Shown here: positions 11,572 to 23,302 of the stretch, piece by piece
Layout of the letters: every line of letters starts with the position of its first letter
Numbering within the stretch: position 1 is the stretch's first letter
Origin: Hordeum vulgare subsp. vulgare
Taxonomy: Eukaryota; Streptophyta; Magnoliopsida; Poales; Poaceae
Direction of reading: 5' to 3'
NCBI RefSeq assembly: GCF_904849725.1
Contig: NC_058523.1
Coordinates: 207,479,689 to 207,543,688, forward strand
DNA: 64,000 bases
The notes under the pieces: generated by a model
What the model was told of the DNA's origin: nothing
The model's input: only the letters and a program-made list of their open reading frames with translations
The model's database searches: none
Position numbers and translations under genes: made by a program

Positions 11572-13040
11572 GCTACGCACACGCCTTGTCTTGTGTTGGT
11601 TTTTCCCTTGAAGAGGAAACGGTGATGTAGCACAGGAGCAGTAAGTATTTCCCTCACTTTGAGAACCAAGGTATCAATCTAGTAGGAGAATCTCATCAAG
11701 CCCAGAGTACCTGCGCAAACACAAAAGAGCTTGCACCCAACGCTATAAAGGGGTTTTCAATCCCTTCAAGATTGATTGCAAAGTGAGATCTGAAGGCGGA
11801 AAGTGCAATGGAGTAAAAGAGTAAGGCTAAAAATATGGTGTGAAGTAGACCCATGGGCCATAATGTTCACTAGAGGCTTCTCTCAAAATAGCAAATATTA
11901 CGGTGGGTGAACAAATTACTGTCGAGGAATTGATAGAACCGCGCAAAGTCATGACGATATCTAAGGCAATGATCATACATATAGGCATCACGTCCCAGAT
12001 AAGTAGACCGATACTTCATGCATCTACTACTATTACTCCACACATCGACCGCTATCCAGCATGCATCTAGTGTATTTAGTTCATGATGAACAGAGTAACG
12101 CCTTAAGAAAGATGACATGATGTAGAGGGATAAACTCAAACCAATGGTGAAAACCCCATCTTTTTACCCTTGATGGCAACAAGACGATGTGTGCCTTGCT
12201 ACCCCTTCTGTCACTGGGTGAGGTCACCGCATGGTATCAACCCAAAACCAAGCACTTCTTCCATTGCAAGAATCATAGATCAAGTTGGCAAAAAAACCAC
12301 AACTCGAAGAGAATTAAAAGGATATGAAATCATGCATAAGAGAGATCAGAAGAAACTAAAATAAGATTCATAGATAATCTGATCATAAATCCACAGTTCA
12401 TCGGATCTTGATAAACACACCGCAAACAAGATTACATCGGATAAATCTCCATGAAGATCATGGAGAACTTTGTATTGAAGATCCAAGAGAGAGAAGAATC
12501 CCTCTAGCTACTAGCTATGGACCCGAACGTCTATGGTGAACTACTCACGCATCATCGGAGAGGTCAAGGTGTTGATGAAGAAACCCTCCTTATCCGAACC
12601 CCCCTTCGGCAGGGCACCAGAACATGCCCCAGATGGTATCTTGCGGAGACAGAAGCTTGTGGCGGCAGAAAAGTATTTTCGTGGCTCTCCTAATTTTTTA
12701 GCGATTTTAGGGAATTTATAGGCAAAAGATCTAGGGCAGGGGAGTCCCAGGGAGCCCACAAGGTGGGGAGGCGCGGGCCCCCTAGCCGCGCCATGGGGGC
12801 TTGTAGTTTTGTATCTTCTGTTCTGTAAAAATTCTTTTCGGAAGTTTTATTCCGTTTGGACTTCGTTTAAAATTCTCCTCTGAAAAGGGTCAAAAACACG
12901 GAAAAAACAGGAACTGGCACATGGCACTGAGTTAATAAGTTAGTCCCAAAAAAGATATAAAAGGCATACAAAACATCCAAAGATTAACAAGATAATAGCA
13001 TGAAACCATCAAAAATTATAGATACGTTGGAGACGTATCA
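11572..13040 (-). repeat. 3' LTR of Gypsy-1 (outer end damaged)
   Basis: It aligns with 18232-19767 and with both LTRs of Gypsy-2. After the outer 'gctac' at 11572-11576 about 45 bp are missing, and the match resumes at about 11585 ('cttgtcttg'). The inner end is 'agacgtatca' at 13031-13040. Confidence 0.88.
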
Positions 13041-13057
13041 AGCATCCCCAAGCTTAA
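13041..13057 (-). other. Polypurine tract of Gypsy-1
   Basis: The minus-strand sequence AAGCTTGGGGATGCT directly precedes the LTR start TGATACGTC. The same arrangement is seen at 28087 (Gypsy-2) and before 38135 on the plus strand. Confidence 0.8.
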
Positions 13058-15901
13058 CTCCTGCTCGTCCTCGAGTAGGGAAGTGATAAAGACTGAATTT
13101 TTGATGTGGAATGCTACCTAGCAGGTTTGTCCTTTGTAACTTCTTTCATGTGACCTGAATGCTCAAATTCGTAAGATTCCAAACAATAGTTTGCTATTGA
13201 CATGAAAATAATAATACTTCAAGCAAACTAGCAAGGTAATCATGAACTTTCGAAATAACACGGCCAAAGAAAGTTATCCCTACAAAATCATATAGTCTGG
13301 CTATGCTCCATCATCCCCGCACAAATAATTTAAATCATGCACAACCCCGGTATTGGCCAAGTAATTGTTTTCGCACTCTTACTTTCTCAAACCATTTTCA
13401 ACTATCACGCAATACATGAGCGTGAGCCATGGATATAACACTATAGGTGGAATAGAGTGTGGGCGTGGTTGTGAGACAAAAAGGAGGAGATGGTCACATT
13501 GACTCGGCGTATCAAAGGGTCATGGAGATGCCCATTAATAGATATCAATGTGAATGAGTAGGGATTGCCATACAAAGGATGCACAAGAGCTATAAGTATG
13601 TGAAAGCTCAAAAGGAGAACTAGTGGGTGTGCATCCAACTTTTTTGCTCACGAAGACCTAGGGCAATTTTGAGGAAGCCCATCATTGGAATATACAAGCC
13701 AAGTTATAAAATAAAGATTACCACTAGTATATGGTGGTGACAAAACAGGAGGCTCTCAATCATGAAGAACATGGTGCTATTATGAAGCACAAGTGTGGAA
13801 AAAGATAGTAGCATTGTCCTTTCTCTCTTTTTCTCTTTTTTTTATTTGGGCTCTTTGGCCTCTTTTTTTATGTGGGCAACTTTGGCCCCTTTTTCTTCCT
13901 CGCATGGGACAATGCTCTAATAATGATGATCATCACACTTTTATTTACTCACAGCTCAAAGCTCAGAACGATGATGACTCTATAGGAAATGCCTCCCGCA
14001 GTCTACCGGGATGTGCAACGATCTAGCTTGGCGTAGCATATGGTAGTGACAAAGCAAGAAGCACTCAATCATGAAGAACATGGTGCTATTATGAAGCACA
14101 AGTGTGGAAAAACATAGTAGCATTGTCCCTTCTCTCTTTTTCTCTCTTCCTTTTTTTTTATTTGGGCACTTGGGCCTCTTTTTTCTCTTTTCTCTTTTTT
14201 TTATTTGGGCTCTTTTTTTTAATTTTCTCACATGGGACAATGCTCTAATAATGATGATCATCACACTTTTATTTACTCACAGCTCAAAGCTCAAAATGAT
14301 GATGACTCTATAGGAAATGCCTCCGGCAGTGTACCGGGATGTGTAATGATCTAGCTTGGCGTATGACGTTGAAACATCTCGCTAGGTATCTTATGATCAT
14401 GCAATGGCAATATGAGAGTGACGACACAAGTCATGAAAAGGAACGGTGGGAGTTGCATGGCAATATATCTCGGAATGGCTATGAAAATACCATAGTAGGT
14501 AGGTATGGTGGCTGTTTTGAGGAAGGCATATGGTGGGTTTGTGCACCGACGATAGTTGCGCGGCACTAGAGAGGCTAGCAATGGTGGAAGGTGAAAGTGC
14601 CTCTATACCATGGACTCACATTAGTCATGAAGAACTCACATACTTATTACGGAAGTTTTCATTAGTAATTGAAACAAAGTGCTAAATGCATACTCCTAGG
14701 GGAAGGGTTGGTAGGTGTTAACCATCGCGCGATCCCGACCGCAACACAAAGGATGACAATCAATAGATCAATTATTCTCCGACATCCTAACATAGCGGTT
14801 CACCATACGTGCATCTTACGGGAATCACTAACTTAAACACAAGTATTTCTAGATTCACAACACCCTACTAACATAACTCTTTAATATTACCAAATCCACG
14901 TCTCAAAACTAATTGAGAGGAATCAAACTTCTCTTTCTACTCAATGCAAATGAAGTGAAGCACATAGAGCAAAATGATCTAGGCTCAAAAGATATAAATG
15001 AAGCAGAATGAGCATTCTAGCAAATTCACGATGAGTCCATGTCTCTCTCAAAAGGTGTGCAGCAAGTATGATTGTGACACAAAAAAAGAAAAGACTCCTA
15101 CGATACAAGACGCTTCAAGCAAAACACATATCATTTGGTGAATACAAATGTAGCTCCAAGTAATGTTACCAATGGATTTAGACGAAAGAGGGGATGCCTT
15201 CCTGGGGCATCCCCAAGCTTAGGCTTTTTGGTGTCCTTGAATTTGGCTTGGGATTCCTTGGGCGTCCCCAAGCTTGAGCTCTTTCCACTCTTTATCCCTT
15301 TGTCCATGAGAACATCACCCAAAACTTGAAAACTTCACAACACAAAACTTAAACAGAAACTCATGATATCATTAGCACAAGAAAACAAACTACCACCTCT
15401 TTAGGTATTGTAGCAATCTTGATTTATATTTATATTGGTTCTAGATTACTGTATTCTCACTTTTCCATGGCTAGTACCCCCGATACTATCCATAGTTTCA
15501 TCAAAACAAGCAACCAACTCAACAAAACAGAATCGGTCAAAAACAGACCTGTCTGTAGCAATCTGTATACTTCGTATACTTATGGTACCTCAAAATTTTT
15601 GACAAAAATATGACTGCCTGGGCAAAAGGCATATCAACCAGCAGAAAATAGAATCAAGTCAAAATATCTTTCTGAATAAAAATGAAAAATAATCTCGTAA
15701 GTGAAAAGTTTTTGTCTTTTTCGAGCAGGATCAAACAACCATCACCAAGACTAGTCATAAAGGTTTTGCTAGGCTCAAACACAAAAAGAAACACAAAAGA
15801 CACTATCATGACAGAATTATGATAGTGTGGACGCAATAAAATAGAAAGAAAAAGATAAGTTTATCGGGTTGCCTCCCAATAAGCGCTATTGTTTAACGCC
15901 C
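13058..15901 (-). other. Non-coding 3' internal region of Gypsy-1
   Basis: This is where reverse transcriptase, RNase H and integrase would lie in an autonomous Gypsy element, but none of their motifs is visible in any frame. The tract includes polypyrimidine runs (13820-13900, 14130-14225), a 309-bp tandem duplication, and a 453-bp stretch identical to part of Gypsy-2. Short open frames, such as one rich in Phe and Leu at 14104-14313, come from the pyrimidine runs. Confidence 0.75.
13730..14347. repeat. 309-bp tandem duplication inside Gypsy-1
   Basis: Copy 1 starts at 13730 ('tatggtggtgac') and copy 2 at 14039 ('tatggtagtgac'). Both contain the 'caatcatgaagaacatggtg' block, a pyrimidine run and the 'gatgatcatcacactttta' block. 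The copies differ in the pyrimidine run and at scattered bases. Gypsy-2 has only one copy, and it matches copy 2 perfectly. Confidence 0.88.
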
Positions 15902-16597
15902 TTAGCTAGGCATAAGTCGATAGAATAATGTATCGTCGTCTTTGGTGCTCAAACCATAAGTAGCCCTCATCATGGATTCATAAGGAAATCTTATTTTCTT
16001 TCTAGGAAAATGCTCCATGCCCTTATTTAAAGGAAATTGAAATCTAATATTCCCTTCCTTCATATCGATGATAGCACCGATAGTCCTTAGGAAAGGTCTA
16101 CCAAGAATGATAGGGCAAGTAGGATTGCAATCAATATCAAGCACAACGAAATCCACGGGTACATAGTTCCTATTTGCAATAATAAGAACATCATTGATTC
16201 TTCCCATGGGTTTCTTGACAGTAGAATCCGCAAGATGCAAATTAAGAGAACACTCCTCAATCTCATTAAAACCCAGAACATCACATAAAGACTTTGGAAT
16301 CACGGAAACACTAGCACCCAAATCACACAAAGCATTGCATTCATAGTTTTTGATTTTGATTTTGATAGTAGGTTCCCACTCATCATGAAGCTTTCTAGGG
16401 ATAGAAACTTCAAATTCAAGTTTCTCTTCAAGAGATTTTATCACAGCTTCGACGATATGATCGGTAAATGCCTTGTTTTCGCTATAAGCGTGTGGAGAGT
16501 TTAGCATGGATTGCATCAAGGAAATGTATTCAATCAAGGAGCAACTATCATAATTGAATTCCTTGAAATCCAAAGTAGTAATTTCATTACTACTCAA
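15902..16597 (-). pseudogene. Gypsy protease region (Gypsy-1)
   Basis: Within the 231-codon stretch, 'CDLGASVSVIP' at about residues 91-101 is the retropepsin-like active site region, with the D-x-G-A form usual in Athila-type elements. 'ILGRPFLRTIGA' about 75 residues on is the second conserved block. The reading frame is the same as that of the gag stretch upstream, and one TAG at about 16652-16654 separates them. The protease would mature Gag. The frame ends at 15902 and is not followed by reverse transcriptase. The core motif residues are intact. Confidence 0.85.
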
Positions 16598-16651
16598 AGT
16601 TTTAGTATCTTCTACTCCACTTTCAATGCTTTTAGCATCAATATAGATGGA

Positions 16652-18175
16652 CTACGAATTACAGGGGCGTTTTTCAACTAAAGTGGATTCATATCCAGCC
16701 CCATCATCATTAGGTTTGACACAAGAAAACAAAGATTCAATGGGAGTCACACCAATCACTTTAAGATCTTTGTGATTCTTATCACGAGAACACGCCTTTT
16801 TAAGCCATTCATCTCTAGCACGAATTTGGGCGGTTCTTTCTTTGCTCTCATTCATGGAAACACGCATAGCTTTCAAAGTTTCATCCATATTGATCTTGGG
16901 AGGAGCACATCTAACTTTGAAAGCATCAATATCACTAGACATTCTATCAACGCTCCTAGCCAAATCGTCAATTTTGAGTAGTTTTTCCTCTATGGACGCA
17001 TTGAAAATATTTTGTGAGTTGATAAAATCTTTGATATTACTCCCTAGATCAGAGGGTAATCTATTGTAATTTCCATGAGTATTGTTGTAGGAGTTGCCAA
17101 AGTTATTAGAGGGGTTACTAGGAAAAGTCCTAGGAACATAGTTTCCTCTAAAAGCATTGTTCTTGCCAAAATTATTCGTACCAAGAAAATTAACGTCCAA
17201 GCTAGCATTGCTACTCTCAATCAAGGAAGACAAGGGCATATCATTAGGATCTAAAGGACCACTTCTACTAGCAACCAAATTCATTAACTCATCCATCTTA
17301 GCACTTAACGAGTTAATTTCTTCTATTGCGTGTACCTTCTTACTAGGAGGTGACCTTTTAGTGTGCCACTGAGAGTAGTTCGTCATGGTATTGTCTAGGA
17401 GTTTTGTGGCTTCTCCTAACATGATTTCCATGAATGTTTCACCTGCGGCGGAGTCCAAGATATTTCTAGAAGCGAAATTCAAGCCAGCGTAAAAGATTTG
17501 TATAATCATCCAAAGACTCAAGCCATGAGCGGGACAATTTCTAATCATCAATTTCATTCTCTCGCAAGATTGTGCAATATGTTCATGATCAAGTTGCTTA
17601 AAATTATAATATCATTATGGAGAGACATAATCTTAGCCGGCGGAAAATACTTGGATATCTAAGCATCTTTGAACTTATTCCAAGAATCAATACTATTTTT
17701 TGGCAAAGACGAAAACCAAGTTTTTGCTCGATCTCGCAACGAGAAAGGAAAAAAGCTTCAATTTAATCACATCATTATCCACATATTTCTTATTTTGCAT
17801 ATCGTAAAGCTCAATGAAGGTATTAAGATGGGATGTGGCATCTTCACTAGGTAGGCCGGAGAATTGCTCTTTCCTAACAAGATTCAGCAAAGCTGCATTT
17901 ATTTCATATGATTCCGCACTAGTGGCGGGAGCAATCGAAGTACTAATAAAATCATTATTATTAGTATTCGAGAAGTCACAAAGTTTGGTGTTTTCTGTAA
18001 TGGTGACTTCAGAAAGCAAGCAAGCACACAAGCGAACAGAAAGAAAGCGAGAGAAAAAGGCAAACGTAAAAGGCAAACAAAAAAGGCAAATATTTTGTAA
18101 ATTTTTGTTTTTCAGAAGTGGGAGAGAGGAAAACGAGAGGCAAAAAACTAAATGCAAGAGATGAGTTTGCGACAC
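16652..18175 (-). pseudogene. Gypsy gag (Gypsy-1), interrupted
   Basis: The upstream part (18175-17693) has 'INAALLNLVRKEQFSGLPSE', the start of the retrotransposon gag core. The expected middle of the core is in another frame at about 17740-17640, with a stop. The frame returns at 17557 with 'GLNFASRNILDSAAGETFM' and 'NYSQWHTKRSP', conserved in this group. At least two frameshifts and one stop break it. No CCHC knuckle is seen, which is common in Athila-type gag. Gag would form the particle that carries element RNA. Confidence 0.85.
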
Positions 18176-18203
18176 TTACTTGGGTGAGTTCTTGACTTGA
18201 TCC

Positions 18204-18221
18204 TCCCTGGCAACGACGCCA
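18204..18221 (-). other. Primer binding site of Gypsy-1 (tRNA-Asp type)
   Basis: The minus strand reads TGGCGTCGTTGCCAGGGA, close to the complement of the 3' end of plant tRNA-Asp (TGGCGCCGTTGCCGGGGA). It lies just inside the 5' LTR. Confidence 0.82.
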
Positions 18222-18231
18222 GAAATACTTC

Positions 18232-19767
18232 TGCTACTTCTCAAACAACAGCGCTAGAAATTGGCACGTTGACGGAGACTTGGCTTGCGTTGGTTTTTCC
18301 CTTCAAGAGGAAAGGGTGATGCAGCACAGGAGTAGTAAGTATTTCCCTCAGTTTGAGAACCAAGGTATCAATCCAATAGGAGAATCTCGTCAAGTCCAGA
18401 GTACCTGTGCAAACACAAAAGAGCTTGCACCCAACGCTATAAAGGGTTTGTCAATCCCTTCAAGATTGATGGCAAAGTGAGATCTGAAGGCGGAAAGTGC
18501 AACGAAGTAAAAGAGTAAGGCTGAAAATATGGTGTGAAGTAGACCAGGGGGCCATAGTGTTCACTAGAGGCTTCTCTCAAAATAGAAAATATTACGGTGG
18601 GTGAACAAATTACTCTCGAGCAATTGATAGAACATCGCAAAGTCATGACGATATCTAAGGCAATGATCATACATATAGGCATCATGTCCGAGACAAGTAG
18701 ACCGATACTTTTTGCATCTACTACTATTACTTCACACATCCACCGCTATCCAGCATGCATCTAGTGTATTGAGATCATGACGAACAGAGTAACGCCTTAA
18801 GGAAGATGACATGATGTAGAGGGATATACTCAAACCAATGATGAATACACCATCTTTTTACCCTTGATGGCAACAACACGATGCGTGCCTCGCTACCCCT
18901 TCTGTCACTGGGTGAGGTCACGTCACGGTATGAACCCAAAACAAAGCACTTCTCCCATTGCAAGAATTGTAGATCAAGTTGGCCAAACAAAACCCACAAC
19001 TCGAGGACAATTACAAGGATACGAAATCATGCATAAGAGAGATCAGAAGAAACTCAAATAAGATTCATAGATAATCTGATCATAAATCCACAATTCATCG
19101 GATCTCGACAAACACACCGCAAAGAATATTACATCGGATAGATCTCCATGAGGATCATGGAGAACTTCCTATTGAAGATCCAAGAGAGGGAAGTAGCCAT
19201 CTAGCTACTAGCTATGGACCCGAAGGAATATGGTGAACTACTGACGCATCATTGGAGAGGTCATGGTGTTGATGAAGAAACCCTCCGTATCCAAACCCCC
19301 CTCCGGCAGGGCACCAGAACATGCCCAGATGGGATCTTGCGGAGACAGAAGATTGCAGCGGCGGAAAAGTATTTTCGTGGCTCTTGTGATTTTTTAGGGA
19401 TTTTAGGGAATTTATAGGCGAAGGAGCTAGGGCGGGGGAGGCCAGGGAGCCCACAAGCCTGGGAGGCGCAGCCCCCTGGCCGCGCCATGGGGGCTTGTGG
19501 CCTCCCCCGGGACTCCCTGCCTTGGTTCCCAAGCTTTCTGCATATCTTCTGTTCTAGAAAAAATCTTTTCAGAAGTTTTATTGCGTTTGGACCCATTTAA
19601 AATCCTCCTCTGAAAAGGGTCAAAAACACGGAAAAAACAGGAACTCGCACTTGGCACTAAGTTAATAAGTTAGTCCCAAAAAAGTTATAAAAGGCATTCA
19701 AAACATCCAAAGTTTGACAAGATAATAGCATAAAACCATCAAAAATTATAGATACGTTGACGTATCA
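18232..19767 (-). repeat. 5' LTR of Gypsy-1
   Basis: A 1,536-bp LTR with TG...CA ends (plus strand 'tgctacttc' ... 'cgtatca'). It aligns with 11572-13040, 26540-28086 and 29832-31376. The inner end faces the primer binding site and the outer end abuts the CGCCG duplication. Confidence 0.92.
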
Positions 19768-19772
19768 CGCCG

Positions 19773-20301
19773 CTGTCAAGCGGTCGGTGGTGGCTCCTTT
19801 TCCTACTTATCCAGCATGTGATAGCACCACGACGACCAAAACGGCCTTGTATGCGTGATACTACGGCGCCACTTCCGTCCCCTTTGCGGGCGGCGCGAGC
19901 ACCTCTAGGGTGAACGCGCCGCCGTCAAACGGCTCGGTGTTCGCGCCCTTTGCCCCGGGAGGCCTTACTTTGTCTTTTGCTGTGTCTTGGCTTGTTCCTC
20001 TCCCCCTTGTTTTTGCCTTTCCGGATCCGATCCGTTTTTTTCTTTGTTTTCTTGTTGGATCTTGATCCGTGCTTAGCCTCCGAGGAGGTAGGTTCTTCTT
20101 CCCCACACCTTGACTTGCCGATGCGTGTGGGGATCCAGAGGAACAGGCGCGGCCTTGCGGCGGCGCTTGTTTTCCGATGAGGCCCTAGGCCATCTTCGGT
20201 ACCTTGGCCATCTAGGGTTCATGTGGGGTGGGGAAAAAGGAACTTGCTTTTCGATTTCATTCAACCGAATAAATTTATTGCCTAGTGGCTCATGATACCA
20301 T
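19773..20301 (-). other. Leader and primer binding site of Copia-A, proximal part
   Basis: The minus strand reads TGGTATCATGAGCC at 20287-20300, one base inside the 5' LTR, and matches the usual initiator-Met tRNA primer site of Copia elements. The rest is a GC-rich untranslated leader that continues at 11571 across the nested Gypsy. Its open stretches have no recognisable domain. Confidence 0.8.
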
Positions 20302-20668
20302 TGTTAAAGCCGTGGATCTACTAGGCATAGATAGATCTGGTACAAACCCGTGACTTTACCTTGTCCTGAGCTGGATGAGCTCCCACCAAACTCCATCGGT
20401 GTGGTACCGACGGTGATGACGGAGAAGAAGGGTTAGGCGTAGGTGGAGCTTCCCGTGAGCGCCGCTCTTAACCTAGATCGGATAGGTATGTCGGTAGGGG
20501 TGTGACGGCGGCGAATCTTGTTGTTCGTGCCCCGGCACCCTACTGTCCTTTATATAGCGTGGTTCAGAGGGGCCCACCAACCATAATGGGTTGGGCGCCC
20601 CCGATCAGGGCGCATAGATCAAGGCCCGATGGGCCGTTGGGCCCACGTGGTGAGAGATCAATCTAACA
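20302..20668 (-). repeat. 5' LTR of Copia-A
   Basis: A 367-bp LTR, the partner of 5731-6097. On the minus strand it carries a good TATA box, CTATATAAAGG, at about 20547-20557, followed by the GGTGCCGGGGCACG palindrome-like block. This places a likely Pol II promoter for the element. Confidence 0.92.
20547..20557 (-). promoter_or_regulatory. TATA box in the Copia-A 5' LTR
   Basis: The minus strand reads CTATATAAAGG within the LTR, at a position consistent with driving element transcription. The copy in the other LTR is mutated (CTATATGAAGG). Confidence 0.65.
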
Positions 20669-21010
20669 CTTTGCACAAAAATGATGAGAGTGAGAGCTAA
20701 GAAAAATAAAGAAAAGGAAGTAGGTAATGGGGACGAAGAGAAGGAGTAAAGGAGGTCCGACGGCTCCAGTGCTTGCTCAAGTGAGGCTTCCTCGAGCAGC
20801 CAGCAGTGGCGAGGTCATGATCTGGCCGGGAGCTCGAGTCAAAGCTGGGGGCAGTGGCACGGACTTCTGGTGGCGACCAGCGATGCAACTTCGGATCCTG
20901 CCGGAGGGTAGCGAGCGCAGCTTGCAAGGCACGGGTGGGGCTGCGGTACCTCATATTCCACTAGATCGGGCACTGTGGGAGCTCAGGAACGAGAGCAAGG
21001 CTGAGTCCTT
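20669..21010 (-). mobile_element. Long-LTR Gypsy-derived repeat, segment 3 of 3
   Basis: The segment begins with the CTTTG copy of the Copia-A target duplication and continues the GC-rich leader-like text of 5520-5730. It ends where the next Copia LTR starts, near 21010. No coding content is seen. Confidence 0.5.
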
Positions 21011-22480
21011 GAAAGAAAATATGCTTCTTTGGTTGTTTTGATAATTCCTCACAATATACATTGTCTCTTGGACTAACACTTTTACCTAGTATATTTCCGG
21101 TATAGTCCACGGAGATCATTGGCCAAAGGATTATGAGGAGAAGCCCCTTGATGGAAGGAAATGAATAGGATTGGCTCAAGCTTCAAGCAAGAGTACTCTA
21201 CATTTTACATTTGTGATAAATCACTTTTGAGTCCATAGGAAAGCCAATACCATTAAAAGGAGTGAGGTATTACGATGAATTGGTTGCTCAAGTGCTTAGA
21301 GATAGCCACCAAAAATATTCACTCATAATCCCACAAATATCGCTGTCCAAAGCCAAACCAGCAATATTGGTGCCACTAACCTTTTCCACTCGGCCAAACC
21401 CTAATCACTCGGTACTACCAAGTTTAACATCGTTGTCACCGAAAGACGGTGACCAACTTTTTGTTGAGCAAATTCCAAGAATTGGAATTTCCGAGATTGG
21501 AATCTGTCTCACCGAGATTTGGAAGCTGCCCTAGGTCATCATATTGGTACCACTGAGCTTAATATATCGGTCTATCTGAGAATTCAAAATTTGCCACATT
21601 TAGTGCAATTCGGTACCATCGAGATTCATTTCAGTGCCGCCGAGTTGGGCAATAATGTTATAACGGTTAGATTTTGTGGGATGCCGATATATTCCCCTGC
21701 ACCTCCTCTCATTCGCAGAGGAAGAACTCAAAACACACACCCACTTGTCGGATCCATTTTTATGAGAGAAAGCTACCTATTCATGTGTTGAGATCAAGAG
21801 ATTCCAATCCAACAATTTCAAACTTCATCTCTAGCATCCCCAAGTTGCTTTTCACAAAATCAATCTATCCTACCCATGCCAAATATATGGGTGAGTGATT
21901 GTGTGTTGAGGAGACTATCTTTTGAAGCACAAGAGCAAGGAGTTCATCGATCTACCGCACCTATTACCTTTTGGAGGGTGGTGCCTCATAGATTGGTTAC
22001 GTGTCGCTTGGGAGCCTCCTACTTCGTGTTCTGTAGTTGAACCAAGAAGTTTGTACGGGCAAGGAGATTGCCTACTTCATGAAGATCTACCGTGAGTGAT
22101 GCTAGTCCTATGTGGATGAAAGCCATGGTGGAATAGACAAGGCTGCTTTCTTGTGAACCCCATGTGAGTGGATCCCTCCGTGGACTCTCAAAGACTTTAC
22201 CCTCCATGGGTTGAATTCTCCACTAACGTGGATGTATGATAGCACCACCTATCGAAACCACGCCAAAAATTGTCGTGTCTTCTTGGCGTTTGATCTTCCT
22301 AAACTCCACCTCTTTATTACATGTGCAAAGTCTTTACTTTCCGCTACCATATTTGTTGACTAGCATGTGTAGGGTGCACTAGACCAATTAGAATCGCTAA
22401 AATCTGTCAACCACTAAAATTGGGAAAAGGCTAGGATTTTACTATATGCACCCGCTCTAGACAATCCTTCTATCGTTCCA
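21011..22480 (+). repeat. 5' LTR of Copia-B
   Basis: It contains the recognisable run 'tagcaccacctatcg' near 22240, 'aaattgggaaaaggctagg', and the end block 'cgctctagacaatcc', as in Triticeae Maximus-like LTRs. It ends close to 22480, six bases before the primer binding site. The start is estimated from the 'ttggttgttttgataatt' block near 21030 and is uncertain by about 20 bp. It is followed directly by TGGTATGAGAG. Confidence 0.65.
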
Positions 22481-22485
22481 AGAAT

Positions 22486-22496
22486 TGGTATGAGAG
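22486..22496 (+). other. Primer binding site of Copia-B
   Basis: TGGTATGAGAG matches the initiator-Met tRNA primer site TGGTATCAGAG with one mismatch, just after the LTR end. Confidence 0.75.
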
Positions 22497-22555
22497 TATT
22501 GGTCTCCATAGCCTTGGTTTAAATACCATCAGAGGAAACATATCCAAACCCTTCC

Positions 22556-23302
22556 TTGAAAAATCTTGATATCATTTTCTATAAATGCACTGCCTTTCAC
22601 AAAATGAAGCCAAATGATCCTAATTTTAATAAATGTTTGTTTGAGCTTCGTGACCTCATGCGTGCTAAAGGAGATGTCATTACCATTAACAATGTCATTG
22701 TTGAACCAATTCACATGCATAAACATGAACATTGTCATAGTCAAAATTCTGATGAAATTCTTGATTCTTGTGACGAGGATATTTCGTCTAACGATGACAA
22801 TGCGGAGCATGGCTACTACAATGAAGATGGGGATTTTTACATCGAGTATCAGAAGACCATGAGGAACCTTAGTATTATGACGAACCTTAGAGACTACATG
22901 GCTGGAAGAGAAGAGTGGATACTTGAAGATGGATGCACCGATCACATGGCCAGAGATAAACACATGTTCCATGAGGTCACACCAAACCGTGGACCTCAAA
23001 GGTAAGTGACTTTTGGAGATAACTCCAACTGTAAGGTATTTGGTCTTGGTAAGGTGGCCATATCACTTCATAGGTCCATTCAAAATATCATGCTTGTGGA
23101 ATCCCTTGTCTACAATCTTCTTTCCGTAACTAGACTAGCAAACTTTGGTTTCAATGTGCTATTTACGAAAGTTGACTGCCAAGTGTTTTTTATCGACAAT
23201 CATAACATGGTCTTTACTGTTTTTCACAAAGGTGGTCTATACATTGTCGATTTCACTAAAACAATCCAAACGCCGTACATGTCTTATTACAGAATCTTCT
23301 AA
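22556..23302 (+). pseudogene. Copia gag end and protease (Copia-B)
   Basis: The stretch up to 23005 keeps an acidic, His-rich linker and then 'WILEDGCTDHM', the place of the protease active site. The usual D-S-G triad is altered. A TAA at 23003-23005 interrupts the frame, and 23006-23302 continues with 'NIMLVESLVYNLLSVTRLA', the C-terminal part of the protease domain. Nothing of the main gag core remains upstream, so an internal deletion is likely. Confidence 0.78.

Larger units (their letters stand above)
11572..19767 (-). mobile_element. Athila-type Gypsy retrotransposon (Gypsy-1), nested in Copia-A
   Basis: On the minus strand the element starts TGATACGTC at 19767 and runs through a 5' LTR (18232-19767), a tRNA-Asp-type primer binding site, gag and protease, a long non-coding tract, a polypurine tract and a 3' LTR (11572-13040). 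The target duplication CGCCG is at 11567-11571 and 19768-19772. The 3' LTR lacks about 45 bp and the terminal T at its outer end. No reverse transcriptase, RNase H or integrase is found between protease (15902) and polypurine tract (13057). Family resemblance is to Sabrina/WHAM-like Triticeae elements, by recollection of LTR text. Confidence 0.9.
5731..20668 (-). mobile_element. Copia LTR retrotransposon (Copia-A), near full length, split by a nested Gypsy
   Basis: Two 367-bp LTRs (5731-6097 and 20302-20668) start TGTTAAAGCC and end CTAACA on the plus strand. Immediate flanks are CTATG (5726-5730) and CTTTG (20669-20673), a 5-bp target duplication with one mismatch. On the minus strand the order is LTR, primer binding site, leader, gag, protease, integrase, reverse transcriptase, RNase H, polypurine tract, LTR, which is the Copia order. 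Without the nested element at 11572-19767 it is about 6.7 kb. All pol domains are present but broken by several frameshifts and stops. Confidence 0.92.

Noticed and set aside
10975..11630. GC-rich open frames that might be a host gene exon
   Set aside because: They lie in the Copia-A leader between primer site and gag and cross into the Gypsy-1 LTR at 11572. No family resemblance.
14104..14313. Phe/Leu-rich putative membrane peptide, identical at 28841-29050
   Set aside because: It comes from polypyrimidine runs in non-coding Gypsy sequence. Identity between the two copies covers non-coding flanks too, so it is not protein conservation.
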